A stretch of DNA of 64,000 bases from Microbacterium sp. SL75. Lineage in GTDB: Bacteria > Actinomycetota > Actinomycetes > Actinomycetales > Microbacteriaceae. The notes under the pieces were generated by a model. That model saw nothing but the letters and a program-made list of their open reading frames with translations, was not told the DNA's origin and did no database searches. The DNA lies in assembly GCF_026625865.1 (NCBI RefSeq), contig NZ_CP113067.1, positions 930,001-994,000 on the forward strand, read 5' to 3'. The position numbers and the translations under genes were made by a program. Numbering within the stretch: position 1 is the first letter of the stretch; every line of letters starts with the position of its first letter. Positions 8,305 to 16,701 of the stretch are shown in pieces.

Positions 8305-8897
8305 GCGCGGGCGATCGCCGCGGGGCGCACCGGAGTGCCCCAGTCGCGTCGGAAGCCCCGCGGGTAGGCGCGGACGAGGGTCGAGACCACGACGGTCGCG
8401 AGAGCGGCCTTGAGCAGATCTCCGGGGACGAAGACCAGGCTCGACAGCGCCGTCTCCCCGAGCGGCAGCCGGGTCACGAGACTCTGCACGGGGATGCCGA
8501 CGGCGTAGATCGCGACGATCCCGCCCGAGACCATGGCCAGACCCGTACGCCAGACGACGGGCCGCCGTCCGCCCGCGTGCACCACGAGGCCGATGACCGC
8601 CGCCCCGAGGATCCACCCCAGCGCGTAGCCCGCCGTGGGCCCGAAGAAGACCGCGATGCCGCCGCGTCCGCCCGCGAGCAGCGGGAAGCCCGCCGCGACG
8701 AGGGCGAGCAGCACCGTGACCGAGAGGGCGCCGAGCGCCGGGCCGAGGACGGCACCCGCGATCATGACCCCGAGGGTCTGTGCGGTGATCGGCACGCCGC
8801 CGAAGACCGGGAAGCTCCCGGGGAGCCCGAGAACGGCGATGAGGGCGGCGAAGACGGCCACGCGGGCGAGGTCGGTGGCATCGAGGGAGCGGCGCAT
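8301..8897 (-). CDS. bioY: Biotin-binding substrate-specificity (S) component
   Basis: 198 aa from the ATG at 8897 (GAAAGG 5 nt upstream); an upstream in-frame start at 8927 would place the coding region inside the operators. About six transmembrane helices. The family core is clear: PVFGGVPITAQTLGVMIAG, then PLLAGGRGGIAVFFGPTAGY and an exit helix FVPGDLLKAALATVV. BioY binds biotin in the membrane and associates with the BioMN module. It is the first gene of the bioY-bioM-bioN operon, whose promoter contains two BioQ-type palindromes. Confidence 0.93.
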   Translation of the reverse strand: MRRSLDATDLARVAVFAALIAVLGLPGSFPVFGGVPITAQTLGVMIAGAVLGPALGALSVTVLLALVAAGFPLLAGGRGGIAVFFGPTAGYALGWILGAAVIGLVVHAGGRRPVVWRTGLAMVSGGIVAIYAVGIPVQSLVTRLPLGETALSSLVFVPGDLLKAALATVVVSTLVRAYPRGFRRDWGTPVRPAAIARA

Positions 8898-8920
8898 GGG
8901 GGCCTTTCGGATCGGGTACC

Positions 8921-8948
8921 TGAACACTGTTCACCTGAACGGCGTTCA
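8921..8948. promoter_or_regulatory. Tandem BioQ operators between bioY and bioQ
   Basis: Two perfect 13 bp palindromes, TGAACACTGTTCA (8921-8933) and TGAACGGCGTTCA (8936-8948), lie 15 bp apart centre to centre in the 65 bp divergent promoter. They match the TGAAC-N3-GTTAC type of motif described for BioQ regulators in actinobacteria. TATACT at 8950-8955 looks like the -10 box for bioQ. Confidence 0.85.
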
Positions 8949-8962
8949 CTATACTCAGACTC

Positions 8963-9532
8963 ATGGCACCGCGAGGACATACGGCCGACGACGTCGCGCG
9001 CACCGCCCTGCGGATCCTCGACGACCACGGCCTCCCCGACCTGACGATGCGTCGCCTCGCAACCGCCCTCGACGTGCAGGCCAGCGCCCTGTACTGGCAC
9101 TTCCCCAACAAGCAGTCCCTGCTCGCGGAGCTGTCCGATCGGATCGTGGGGCGCATGGCATCCGGCACCTCCGACGACCTCCGCTCTCGGGCCGGTGCCC
9201 TGCGCGATGCCCTACTGGCCTACCGCGACGGCGCCGAGGTCGTCTCGAGCACGCTCGCTCTGGGCCTGGGCTCGACCCTCGCGCTCGACCGACTGACCGA
9301 GGCGGTCGCCGCCGACGGCTTCGCCCCCGACACCGCTCGGCGGGTCGCCACCACGGTGCTGCACTACGTCCTCGGGTTCGTCTGGCACGAGCAGCAGCGC
9401 CTGCAGTACGACAGCGCCGGGGCCCGAGAGGGAGCACGGGATACGCCCTTCACCGCTGCATCCTCCGCCGACGACTTCACCTTCGGCCTCGATCTCATCG
9501 CCGCGGGGCTGCGCGCGAACGGTCGCGTCTGA
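8963..9532 (+). CDS. bioQ: TetR-family biotin regulator BioQ
   Basis: 189 aa. The N-terminal TetR helix-turn-helix is clear at about 10-55 (ADDVARTALRILDDHGLPD, then MRRLATALDVQASALYWHFPN). The C-terminal ligand domain is of TetR_C type (VASTVLHYVLGFVWHEQQ-like helix near 130). It is divergent from bioYMN and followed by no gene on its own strand. The two BioQ-type palindromes immediately upstream suggest repression of the transporter and of itself. In corynebacteria BioQ responds to biotin status indirectly, through biotin protein ligase and PII-type factors; whether that holds here is unknown. Confidence 0.85.
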   Translation: MAPRGHTADDVARTALRILDDHGLPDLTMRRLATALDVQASALYWHFPNKQSLLAELSDRIVGRMASGTSDDLRSRAGALRDALLAYRDGAEVVSSTLALGLGSTLALDRLTEAVAADGFAPDTARRVATTVLHYVLGFVWHEQQRLQYDSAGAREGARDTPFTAASSADDFTFGLDLIAAGLRANGRV

Positions 9533-9660
9533 GGCCCGAGCGGCCACCAGGGGAGTTACAGGGACCACCCGCGTTCCCCGAGACGACCCGAGATGCCGCG
9601 CATCGGCTCGTGATCTGGCCCGCCGGCTCGTGATCCCGGGGACGGCGACCCGCGGCAGCG

Positions 9661-11256
9661 TCAGCGCTGCTTGACCTCGCCGAACAGGCGCGCGATCGGC
9701 ACGAGCACCGCGGGGCGCGCGGCCACCCAGGCCGCGGCCATCACGACGAGGGATGCCGCGAAGATCAGCAATCCGGTGGGATCGCTCACGAACGCCTCGG
9801 GATCGACCGCCCCGCGCGCGGCGTACATGTGGTTCAGGTTGCGCAGGGCGCCGGTGGCGAGGACGAGGGCGACGTGCACGATGATGAACGCCACGAAGAA
9901 GAGCATCGTGGGGAAGTGCACCTTGCGCGCCCACTCGACCGGGTACAGACGGTTGAGCCTCTCGGCGTTCTTGGGCCACACGCCCGACAGACGCACACCA
10001 CTGACGATCGCCAGAGGCGCGGCGACGAAGGTGATCGCGAAGTACGACAGCTGCTGGAGACTGTTGTAGTTCACCCAGCCGTTCTCGGTGGGCCAGTCGA
10101 GAGAGGCGTACTGCAGCGCGGCCGAGAGCGCGTTGGGGAAGACCTCCCACGACGTCGGCACGATCCGCATCCACTGCCCGGTGACGAACAGCAGCACCAC
10201 GAAGACGACGCCGTTCGCCATCCAGAGGATGTCGAGCGCCTGGTGGAACCACAGCGCGAGGCTGATGCGGCGCTTCTTGTTGTTGCGCGGCGACCAGAAG
10301 GCCGAGGGCCTCTTCTCTCGGCGTACCTGCCACCCGGTGCGGATGATCAGCAGCAGGAAGAAGCTGTTGAGGAAGTGCGACCAGTTCAGCCACGCCGGAA
10401 GCCCCACCGGAGCGGATGCGGGCAGGTGGTACTCGCCCGGGAATGCCGCGAGGAACTCCCGCCCGGGGCCGATCGCGAGCACGAATCGCGCGAGAAGCAC
10501 GACGATGCCCACGAGAGCGAGTGCGAAGACGCCGAGAACGGCGGTCGATCCGAGCAGCTGGACGGGCGAGTAGTCGCCGAGGGCGGCTACCCGGGGCTTC
10601 GCGCCGGGTACCGCGCGAGTCGCGGAGCGACGGGCCGCGGCGCCGGGCCAGACGGTGCGTGCAACGGTGAGGGGCGGCCGCGGGGCCGGGTGCGCGAGGG
10701 CCCCGGGTGCCTCGGCCGGGGGCACGGGCACCGAGGTCGCGCCGATCGCGCCGTCAGCCGGCTCGGCGGGGACTGTCGCCGCAGACGCCCCAGCGGATTC
10801 GGACGCGTGCACCGGATCCGGACGCGACGGCGCCTCCGACCCGATTCCGCTGCGCACTCCCGAATCCGACGCCGAGCGCACACCGGATGCAGCACCGGAT
10901 GCCGGAGGCCAGGGCTCCCCGCCGGGCTCGCGCGGCAGACCTCGGCGCACGCCGGTCGCCGCGGCATCCGACGTCACGCTCTGCTGTTCCGGACCGAGCG
11001 AAGGGCTCGCGAGCTCGACGGATTCGGACACGTGCCCCGGATCCGGGCGCGACGGTGCCTCCGACCCGATTCCCGTGGACGAATTCGAATCCGCTGCGGG
11101 AGAGCCGGCGCCGCGCTTCTCGACGGCCGCTGCGGGGCCGTCCGCGTCATCGTGAGGCGAAGACGTCGAGGGCGCGTCCGAGCCCGCGAGCGGCCAGGGC
11201 TCCCCACCGGGGACGCGCGGCAGCCCGCGACGCGGAGTGCGGGGTGTGGACGCCAT
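9661..11256 (-). CDS. Cytochrome b561-type membrane protein with repetitive N-terminal tail, coupled to etfBA
   Basis: 531 aa, ATG directly abutting the etfA stop (TAGATG). Residues 1-200 are disordered, rich in Pro, Ser, Ala and Gly, and contain an internal duplication: RRGLPRVPGGEPWP near 9 and RRGLPREPGGEPWP near 105, and GIGSEAPSRPDP near 62 and 140. The C-terminal 320 residues form a cytochrome b/b561-like domain with about six transmembrane helices and several helix-embedded His residues (WSHFLN, WFHQALD, KVHFPTML, IIVHVALV) that could bind haem. Position after etfA suggests it passes electrons from ETF to the respiratory chain in place of ETF dehydrogenase. That role is inference. Confidence 0.75.
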   Translation of the reverse strand: MASTPRTPRRGLPRVPGGEPWPLAGSDAPSTSSPHDDADGPAAAVEKRGAGSPAADSNSSTGIGSEAPSRPDPGHVSESVELASPSLGPEQQSVTSDAAATGVRRGLPREPGGEPWPPASGAASGVRSASDSGVRSGIGSEAPSRPDPVHASESAGASAATVPAEPADGAIGATSVPVPPAEAPGALAHPAPRPPLTVARTVWPGAAARRSATRAVPGAKPRVAALGDYSPVQLLGSTAVLGVFALALVGIVVLLARFVLAIGPGREFLAAFPGEYHLPASAPVGLPAWLNWSHFLNSFFLLLIIRTGWQVRREKRPSAFWSPRNNKKRRISLALWFHQALDILWMANGVVFVVLLFVTGQWMRIVPTSWEVFPNALSAALQYASLDWPTENGWVNYNSLQQLSYFAITFVAAPLAIVSGVRLSGVWPKNAERLNRLYPVEWARKVHFPTMLFFVAFIIVHVALVLATGALRNLNHMYAARGAVDPEAFVSDPTGLLIFAASLVVMAAAWVAARPAVLVPIARLFGEVKQR

Positions 11257-12222
11257 CTACTTCTTGTGAGCCTCGAGCGCGCTGATGAGTTGCGGGACGA
11301 CGGTGAACAGATCTCCGACGATACCGAAGTCGGCGATGTCGAAGATCGGCGCCTCGGGGTTCTTGTCGATCGCGACGATCGTGCGAGCGGTCTGCATGCC
11401 CGCGCGGTGCTGGATCGCACCCGAGATCCCCAGGGCGACGTACAGCCTCGGCGAGACCGACACCCCCGTCTGCCCGACCTGCGCGGTCGCGGGTACGTAC
11501 CCCGCGTCGACGGCCGCGCGCGAGGCGCCGACGGCAGCGCCCAGGGCGTCGGCGAGCTGCTCGACGAGGACGAAGTCCTCTTTCGATCCCACGCCCCGGC
11601 CCCCGGCGACGACCGTCGCCGCGCCGCGCAGCTCCGGCCGGCTCGAGGGAGCGGTCGTCTCGGAGAACGCCTCGACGCGCGCGGAGGGCATCGCGGATGC
11701 CGGCACCTCGAGGTCTCGCACGGCGAGCGGCTGCGCGTCGAGGCGCCCCTCGACCGCCCCGGGCCGCAGGGTCGCGACGAGGGGCCCGAAGGTGGGCGCG
11801 CCGTCGACGGTGAAGGCACCGCCGAACACCGAATGGTGGGCCACCACCCCGAGGTCGTCTCGAGCGACGCCGACGACGTCGGTGGCGAGGGGAAGGCGCA
11901 GCCGCACCGCGAGGCGGGCCACCGCATCACGCGATTCGATGGCGTTCGAGGCGAGCACCAGGTCGGGGTTCTCGGCTGCCACGGCGGCCGCGAGCACGTC
12001 GACGACCGGGCCGGTCAGGAGGGCGGGGTCCACCTCGGCGGAGAGGACGCGGACCGCCCCGAGCTCCGCGGCCTCCCCGGCGGCGCGGTCGAGCACCCCG
12101 GCGGGGGCCGCGATCACCGCGACCGGCTCTCCCACCGCGTCCGCGGCCACGAGCAGCCCGGGGGACGAGGCCGCCAGCGCTCCCGAGGGCAGCACCTCGA
12201 GCAGCACGAGAGCAGTGCTCAT
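11257..12222 (-). CDS. etfA: Electron transfer flavoprotein alpha subunit
   Basis: 321 aa from the ATG at 12222, overlapping the etfB stop as TGATG. The C-terminal FAD domain shows [21 protein letters not shown], the family block [32 protein letters not shown], and [25 protein letters not shown]. The N-terminal domain pairs with EtfB. The heterodimer carries electrons from acyl-CoA dehydrogenases, for example the one at 14545-15723. The next gene is the cytochrome b-type protein. Confidence 0.96.
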   Translation of the reverse strand: MSTALVLLEVLPSGALAASSPGLLVAADAVGEPVAVIAAPAGVLDRAAGEAAELGAVRVLSAEVDPALLTGPVVDVLAAAVAAENPDLVLASNAIESRDAVARLAVRLRLPLATDVVGVARDDLGVVAHHSVFGGAFTVDGAPTFGPLVATLRPGAVEGRLDAQPLAVRDLEVPASAMPSARVEAFSETTAPSSRPELRGAATVVAGGRGVGSKEDFVLVEQLADALGAAVGASRAAVDAGYVPATAQVGQTGVSVSPRLYVALGISGAIQHRAGMQTARTIVAIDKNPEAPIFDIADFGIVGDLFTVVPQLISALEAHKK

Positions 12223-12998
12223 CACGCCACCCCCTCGGCCACGAGGAAGTCCGCGAGCTTCTCGCCGGCATCGCCCTCGTCGACGATCTTCGTCCCGGCC
12301 TCTCGCGGCGGCCTCTCGGCGACCGACAGCATGATGTACCGGGCCTGCGCCGGGTCTTCGGCCTCGACGCCCAACTCGACGGCATCCGGGGTCTCGTACG
12401 GCTTCTTCTTCGCGGCCATGATGCCCTTGAATGTCGTGAACCGCCCCTCGGGCAGCGCCTCGGTCACCGAGACCACCGCGGGAAGCGACGCCGACACCCG
12501 CATCGTCCCGGCATCGCTCACGCGGTCACCGGACACGGTGTCGTCGGTCACCTCGAGACTCGACAGCGCGGTGAGCTGCGGCACGCCGAGCACCTCGGCG
12601 ACCATCGCCGGAACGACTCCCCCACCGCCGTCGGTGGAGAGGTTGCCCGCGATGACCAGGTCGAACCCCGTGCGCCGGATGGCTGCCGCGAGCACGTCGG
12701 CGGTCAACAGCAGGTCGGCACCGCGCAGGGCGTCGTCGACGACGTGCACGGCCGAGGTCGCGCCCATCGCGAGCGCCTTTCGCACGGTCGCCGTGGCCGA
12801 GGCCGGAGCCATCGTGAGCACCACGACCTCGGTGCCGGGGTTCGCGTCGGCGTATGCGAGGGCGGCTTCGACCGCGCGCTCGTCGATCTCGTCGAGCACC
12901 GGGGCCGACGCGGCACGGTCGGAGAGCCCGGTCTCGAGGTCGAGGCGACGCTCACCCCAGGTATCGGGGACTTCCTTGATCAGCACCACGATCTTCAT
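12222..12998 (-). CDS. etfB: Electron transfer flavoprotein beta subunit
   Basis: 258 aa, ATG at 12998 preceded by GAAGGAG. It starts with [14 protein letters not shown]; the AMP-binding signature region is at [15 protein letters not shown] and [25 protein letters not shown], and it ends with the recognition-loop block [13 protein letters not shown]. First gene of etfB-etfA-cytochrome b. It is divergent from a MarR regulator at 13135, which may control it. Confidence 0.96.
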   Translation of the reverse strand: MKIVVLIKEVPDTWGERRLDLETGLSDRAASAPVLDEIDERAVEAALAYADANPGTEVVVLTMAPASATATVRKALAMGATSAVHVVDDALRGADLLLTADVLAAAIRRTGFDLVIAGNLSTDGGGGVVPAMVAEVLGVPQLTALSSLEVTDDTVSGDRVSDAGTMRVSASLPAVVSVTEALPEGRFTTFKGIMAAKKKPYETPDAVELGVEAEDPAQARYIMLSVAERPPREAGTKIVDEGDAGEKLADFLVAEGVA

Positions 12999-13134
12999 AG
13001 ATCATGCTCCTTCGGTGAGAGGACGAATGCCGCCGCCCCGCGGCAGCGGCCGGACTCGGAGCACCGACGGGCTCAGCCGCCGCCGGGCAGCGCGGCCCGC
13101 GGGCGAGCGGTACCGTGAAACGCGAGGAGGACCG

Positions 13135-13662
13135 ATGACGCGACGATTACCGGTCGACCCGATCGCCGAGGCCAAGCGCCAGTGGCTCGCACACGGGTGG
13201 GACGCCGCCGCCGACGGCATGACGGTCGTGACCTCGGTGATCCGCGCGCACCAGTTGCTCCTGGCATCCATCGATCGTGCGCTCAAGCCCTTCGACCTGT
13301 CGTTCTCGCGGTTCGAGATGCTGCGGTTGCTCGCCTTCACGCGAGAGGGCCGGATGCCGATGGCCAGCGCGATCGCGCGCCTCCAGGTGCACCCGACGAG
13401 CGTCACGAACACGGTCGAGCGCCTCGCTCGAGACGGGCTCGTGACGCGTGAACCGCACCCGACCGACGGGCGTGCGGCCCTGCTCGCGCTCACCGAGGAC
13501 GGGCGTCGACGGGTCGACGACGCCACGACGGCCTTGAACGAGGTGTTCGCCGATCTGGGCCTCGACGACGATGACGCGACGGCACTGGTGCGGATCATCG
13601 CGCGCTTCCGCAAGGGCGCCGGCGACTTCGCCGACCCCGCGCCGGTGCCCGATCCGCTCTGA
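13135..13662 (+). CDS. MarR-family transcriptional regulator
   Basis: 175 aa, ATG at 13135 after GAGGAGG. It has the winged-helix core of MarR proteins: LSFSRFEMLRLLAFTREGRM, SAIARLQVHPTSVTNTVERL (recognition helix) and the wing LVTREPHPTDGRAALLALTEDG. It is divergent from etfBA and convergent with an enoyl-CoA hydratase gene 4 bp away, so it probably regulates acyl-CoA degradation in response to an acyl-CoA or aromatic-CoA ligand. A long open frame extends upstream on this strand but is antisense to etfBA. Confidence 0.88.
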   Translation: MTRRLPVDPIAEAKRQWLAHGWDAAADGMTVVTSVIRAHQLLLASIDRALKPFDLSFSRFEMLRLLAFTREGRMPMASAIARLQVHPTSVTNTVERLARDGLVTREPHPTDGRAALLALTEDGRRRVDDATTALNEVFADLGLDDDDATALVRIIARFRKGAGDFADPAPVPDPL

Positions 13663-13666
13663 GCGC

Positions 13667-14455
13667 TCATCGGTGCGTGAACGACGGCGACCGCTTCTCG
13701 CGGAAGGCCGCCATCCCCTCCTTCTGATCGGCGGTGTCGAACAGCGCCGCGAACGCCTGCCGCTCGAAGCGCACGCCCTCGGCCAGCGTCGATTCCAGGG
13801 CCACGTCGAGAGCGGCCTTGGCCGCGTACAAGGCCGGGAGCGGCTTCTCTGCGATCGTGCGGGCGACCGCCTCGGCTTCGTCGAGCAGGTCGGTCGACGC
13901 CACCACACGAGAGACGAGTCCGGCGCGCTCGGCCTCGGCGGCGTCGATCATGCGTCCGGTGAGCACGAGCTCGGCGGCCTTGTAGTACCCGAGCGCGCGG
14001 ACGAGCCGCTGGGTGCCGCCCATGCCCGGGATCACGCCGAGCTGCACCTCGGGCTGGCCGAACTTCGCGCGATCGGATGCCAGGATCACATCGCACATGA
14101 GAGCGAGCTCGCACCCGCCGCCCAGGGCGTATCCCGAGACCGCGGCGATCACGGGCGTGCGGACGGCGGCGAAGCGCGCCCAGGCGCCGAAGTGGTCGGT
14201 GAGCATCATGTCGAGGCCCGACTTCTGCTCCATCTCTTTGATGTCGGCCCCGGCCGCGAAGGCCTTCTCGCTGCCGGTCACCACGATCGCGCCGACGCCT
14301 TCGTCGGCGTCGAACGCCTCGGCAGCCGCGACGACCTCGGTCATGGTCCGTGTGTTGAGCGCGTTCAGCGCCTCGGGGCGATCGAGGGTGATCCACCCGA
14401 CTCGTGCGCGCTGCTCGACGCGGATCGTCTCGTACCCTGCATCGTGATCCGTCAT
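13667..14455 (-). CDS. Enoyl-CoA hydratase
   Basis: 262 aa crotonase-fold protein. Both catalytic glutamates of true hydratases are present: the first in [12 protein letters not shown] and the second in [19 protein letters not shown]. The oxyanion-hole segment [11 protein letters not shown] is also intact. It hydrates 2-enoyl-CoA in fatty or branched-chain acid oxidation. The next gene upstream on this strand (14545-15723) is an acyl-CoA dehydrogenase, 89 bp away, which would supply its substrate. The conserved block is close to mitochondrial short-chain hydratase. Confidence 0.93.
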   Translation of the reverse strand: MTDHDAGYETIRVEQRARVGWITLDRPEALNALNTRTMTEVVAAAEAFDADEGVGAIVVTGSEKAFAAGADIKEMEQKSGLDMMLTDHFGAWARFAAVRTPVIAAVSGYALGGGCELALMCDVILASDRAKFGQPEVQLGVIPGMGGTQRLVRALGYYKAAELVLTGRMIDAAEAERAGLVSRVVASTDLLDEAEAVARTIAEKPLPALYAAKAALDVALESTLAEGVRFERQAFAALFDTADQKEGMAAFREKRSPSFTHR

Positions 14456-14544
14456 GTCACTCCCGTCTCATCGGCGCGGCGAAGCCCGCACCGGCATGCT
14501 CGCACGACCCGCCGACATCCGCCCGGGCCTTTCCTCCGCGCGCG

Positions 14545-15723
14545 TCACGCGGCCAAGACGCTGCGACCCACGATGAGCCGCATGATCTCGTTCGTCCCCT
14601 CGAGGATCTGGTGCACACGCAGATCGCGAACGACCTTCTCGATGCCGTAGTCCTGCAGGTAGCCGTATCCGCCGTGCAACTGCAGCGACTCGTTGGCGAC
14701 GCGGAAGCCGACGTCGGTCGCGAACCTCTTCGCCATGGCGCACCGGGTCGCGGCATCCGGAGCCTTCGCATCCAGGGCGGTCGCCGCATCGCGCACGAGC
14801 AGTCGTGCGGCTTCGAGCTCGGTCGCCATGTCGGCCACCGCGAACACGACCGACTGCTTCTCGGCGAGGGCCTCGCCGAAGGTGAAACGCTCGTGCACGT
14901 AGGCGATCGCGCGATCGAGCGCCCAGCGCGCCCCGCCGATCGAGCACGTGGCGATATTCAGGCGACCGCCGTTGAGGGCGTTCATCGCGATCGAGAAGCC
15001 GCGTCCCTCGCCGCCGAGGAGGTTCTCGGCGGGCACGCGCACCTCGTCGAGGATGACGGGACGGGTGGGCTGCGCGTTCCAACCCATCTTCTTCTCGTTC
15101 GCTCCGAACGAGAGTCCTTCGGAGTCGGCGGGCATGAGGAAGGCGCTGATGCCGCGCGCTCCCGGCTCCCCCGTGCGAGCCATGACGACGTAGACCGACG
15201 CCTCGCCGGCGCCCGAGATGAACTGCTTGACCCCCGTCAGCACGTAGGTGTCGCCGTGCCGGATCGCCGAGGTGGTGATGGCCGCGGCGTCGGACCCGGC
15301 GCCGGGCTCGGTGAGGCAGTAGGCGCCGAGATCTTCCATGGCCACCAGCGACGGCAGCCACCGCTCGCGCTGCTCGGCGGTGCCGTAGGTGTCGATCATC
15401 CACGCGACCATGTTGTGGATCGTGATGTAGGCCGTGACCGTCGGGTCGCCGTAGGCGAGCTCCTCGAAGATCGCCACCGCGTCGACGCGCGACAACCCGG
15501 CGCCGCCCACGTCGTCGTTGACGTAGACGCCGCCGAGACCCAGCTCCCCCGCGCGGCGCAGCACGTCGCGGGGGAAGTGCTTCTCGGCATCCCATTCGAG
15601 GGTGCGCGGGGCGAACTCGGTCGCCGCGAAGTCGCGCACCGCGTCGAGGATGGCATCGCGCTCGTCGGAACTCAGGGTGCCGGTCGACGGGGCGTCGAGC
15701 GCGGGAGCAGGGGTGGTGTCCAT
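14545..15723 (-). CDS. Acyl-CoA dehydrogenase (isobutyryl/short-branched type)
   Basis: 392 aa; ATG at 15723 after GAAGGAG. FAD-binding and substrate motifs are LTEPGAGSDA near 140 and QFISGAGEASVYVVMARTG; the C-terminal block QLHGGYGYLQDYGIEKVVRD is followed by the catalytic Glu in QILEGTNEIMRLI. The beginning ILDAVRDFAATEFAPRTLEWD and the IHNMVAWMID segment resemble ACAD8-type (isobutyryl-CoA) enzymes more than butyryl-CoA ones. It would transfer electrons to EtfAB. Substrate is uncertain; valine or another branched acid is likely. Confidence 0.9.
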   Translation of the reverse strand: MDTTPAPALDAPSTGTLSSDERDAILDAVRDFAATEFAPRTLEWDAEKHFPRDVLRRAGELGLGGVYVNDDVGGAGLSRVDAVAIFEELAYGDPTVTAYITIHNMVAWMIDTYGTAEQRERWLPSLVAMEDLGAYCLTEPGAGSDAAAITTSAIRHGDTYVLTGVKQFISGAGEASVYVVMARTGEPGARGISAFLMPADSEGLSFGANEKKMGWNAQPTRPVILDEVRVPAENLLGGEGRGFSIAMNALNGGRLNIATCSIGGARWALDRAIAYVHERFTFGEALAEKQSVVFAVADMATELEAARLLVRDAATALDAKAPDAATRCAMAKRFATDVGFRVANESLQLHGGYGYLQDYGIEKVVRDLRVHQILEGTNEIMRLIVGRSVLAA

Positions 15724-15803
15724 GCGGCTCTCCTTCGGAAAGCGACGGCGTCGTCGCTCCCCTCAGATTACCTGGACGTCCTATTAATTGATAGAGGTAC
15801 CGA

Positions 15804-16541
15804 CTACGAGGCGGAGACCCCGAACAACGCGCCGACCGCGTAGGTCGCGGCGAGCGCGAGCGCACCGCCAACCACCGTGCGCAGCACCGCCCGCCCGCGC
15901 CGCGCTCCTCCGAGGACCGCGGCGACGTAGCCGGTGATGGCGAGCGCCATGAGGACGGCGACGAAGGTGAGAGGTACGCGGATCTCGACCGGCGCCAGCA
16001 GGATCGTCGCGAGCGGCAGCAGCGCGCCGATGGTGAAGGCGACCGCCGAGGCGAAGGCCGCGGCCCACGGGCTCACGACATCCTCTGCGTCGATGTTGAG
16101 CTCGACCGAGAGGTGGGCCTTGAGGGCGTCGGATGCCGTGAGCTCGTTCGCCACGCGCGTCGCCGTGTCACGCGAGAGCCCCTGGGCCTCGTACATGCCC
16201 ACGAGCTCGGCGAGTTCGGCCTCGGGGTCATCGGCGAGCTCACGCCTCTCTTTCTGGATGAGGGCGTGCTCGCTGTCGCGCTGGCTCGAGACCGAGACGT
16301 ACTCGCCGAGCGCCATCGAGATGGCCCCACCGACGAGGGCGGCGAGGCCCGCGATCAGCACCGGACCGGTGTCGCTCATGGCCCCCGCGACACCGACCAC
16401 GACCGCGGCCGTCGAGACGATGCCGTCGTTGGCGCCGAGCACGCCGGCGCGCAACCAGTTCAGTCTCTGCGAGAGCCCCTGGCGATGGGGCTCATCGGAG
16501 TGGGGCCCCGGGGGCGTCGCCGCGGGCGCGTTCTCGGTCAT
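15804..16541 (-). CDS. VIT1/CCC1-family iron/manganese transporter
   Basis: 245 aa. It opens with the family signature RLNWLRAGVLGANDGIVSTAAVVVGVAGA, and the second helix holds GGAISMALGEYVSVSSQRDSE. A central cytoplasmic metal-binding segment is rich in Glu (ALIQKERRELADDPEAELAE), and three C-terminal transmembrane helices follow. Bacterial members export or sequester Fe(II) or Mn(II). Monocistronic, divergent from the 5'-nucleotidase gene across a 160 bp promoter region. Confidence 0.9.
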   Translation of the reverse strand: MTENAPAATPPGPHSDEPHRQGLSQRLNWLRAGVLGANDGIVSTAAVVVGVAGAMSDTGPVLIAGLAALVGGAISMALGEYVSVSSQRDSEHALIQKERRELADDPEAELAELVGMYEAQGLSRDTATRVANELTASDALKAHLSVELNIDAEDVVSPWAAAFASAVAFTIGALLPLATILLAPVEIRVPLTFVAVLMALAITGYVAAVLGGARRGRAVLRTVVGGALALAATYAVGALFGVSAS

Positions 16542-16701
16542 GCGACGAGCGTACGACCGCGTCCGTCCCGACGGGCCGATGACGGTTCACGGCCGTCGCG
16601 TTCCCTCCCCGTTCACCGGGTCGTCACGAACTCCAGGCAAAATCCACAGGATCGCGCCGCCCGCGTGGATCGCATCCCCACCCGAATCCGAGGACACAGC
16701 C

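Noticed and set aside
9829..13662. An open frame of 1277 codons on the plus strand
   Set aside because: Most of it is antisense to cytochrome b, etfA and etfB, which have clear family motifs. It is rich in Arg, Gly, His and Glu, as expected for the shadow of GC-rich genes. Only the last 176 codons (MarR, from 13135) are real.
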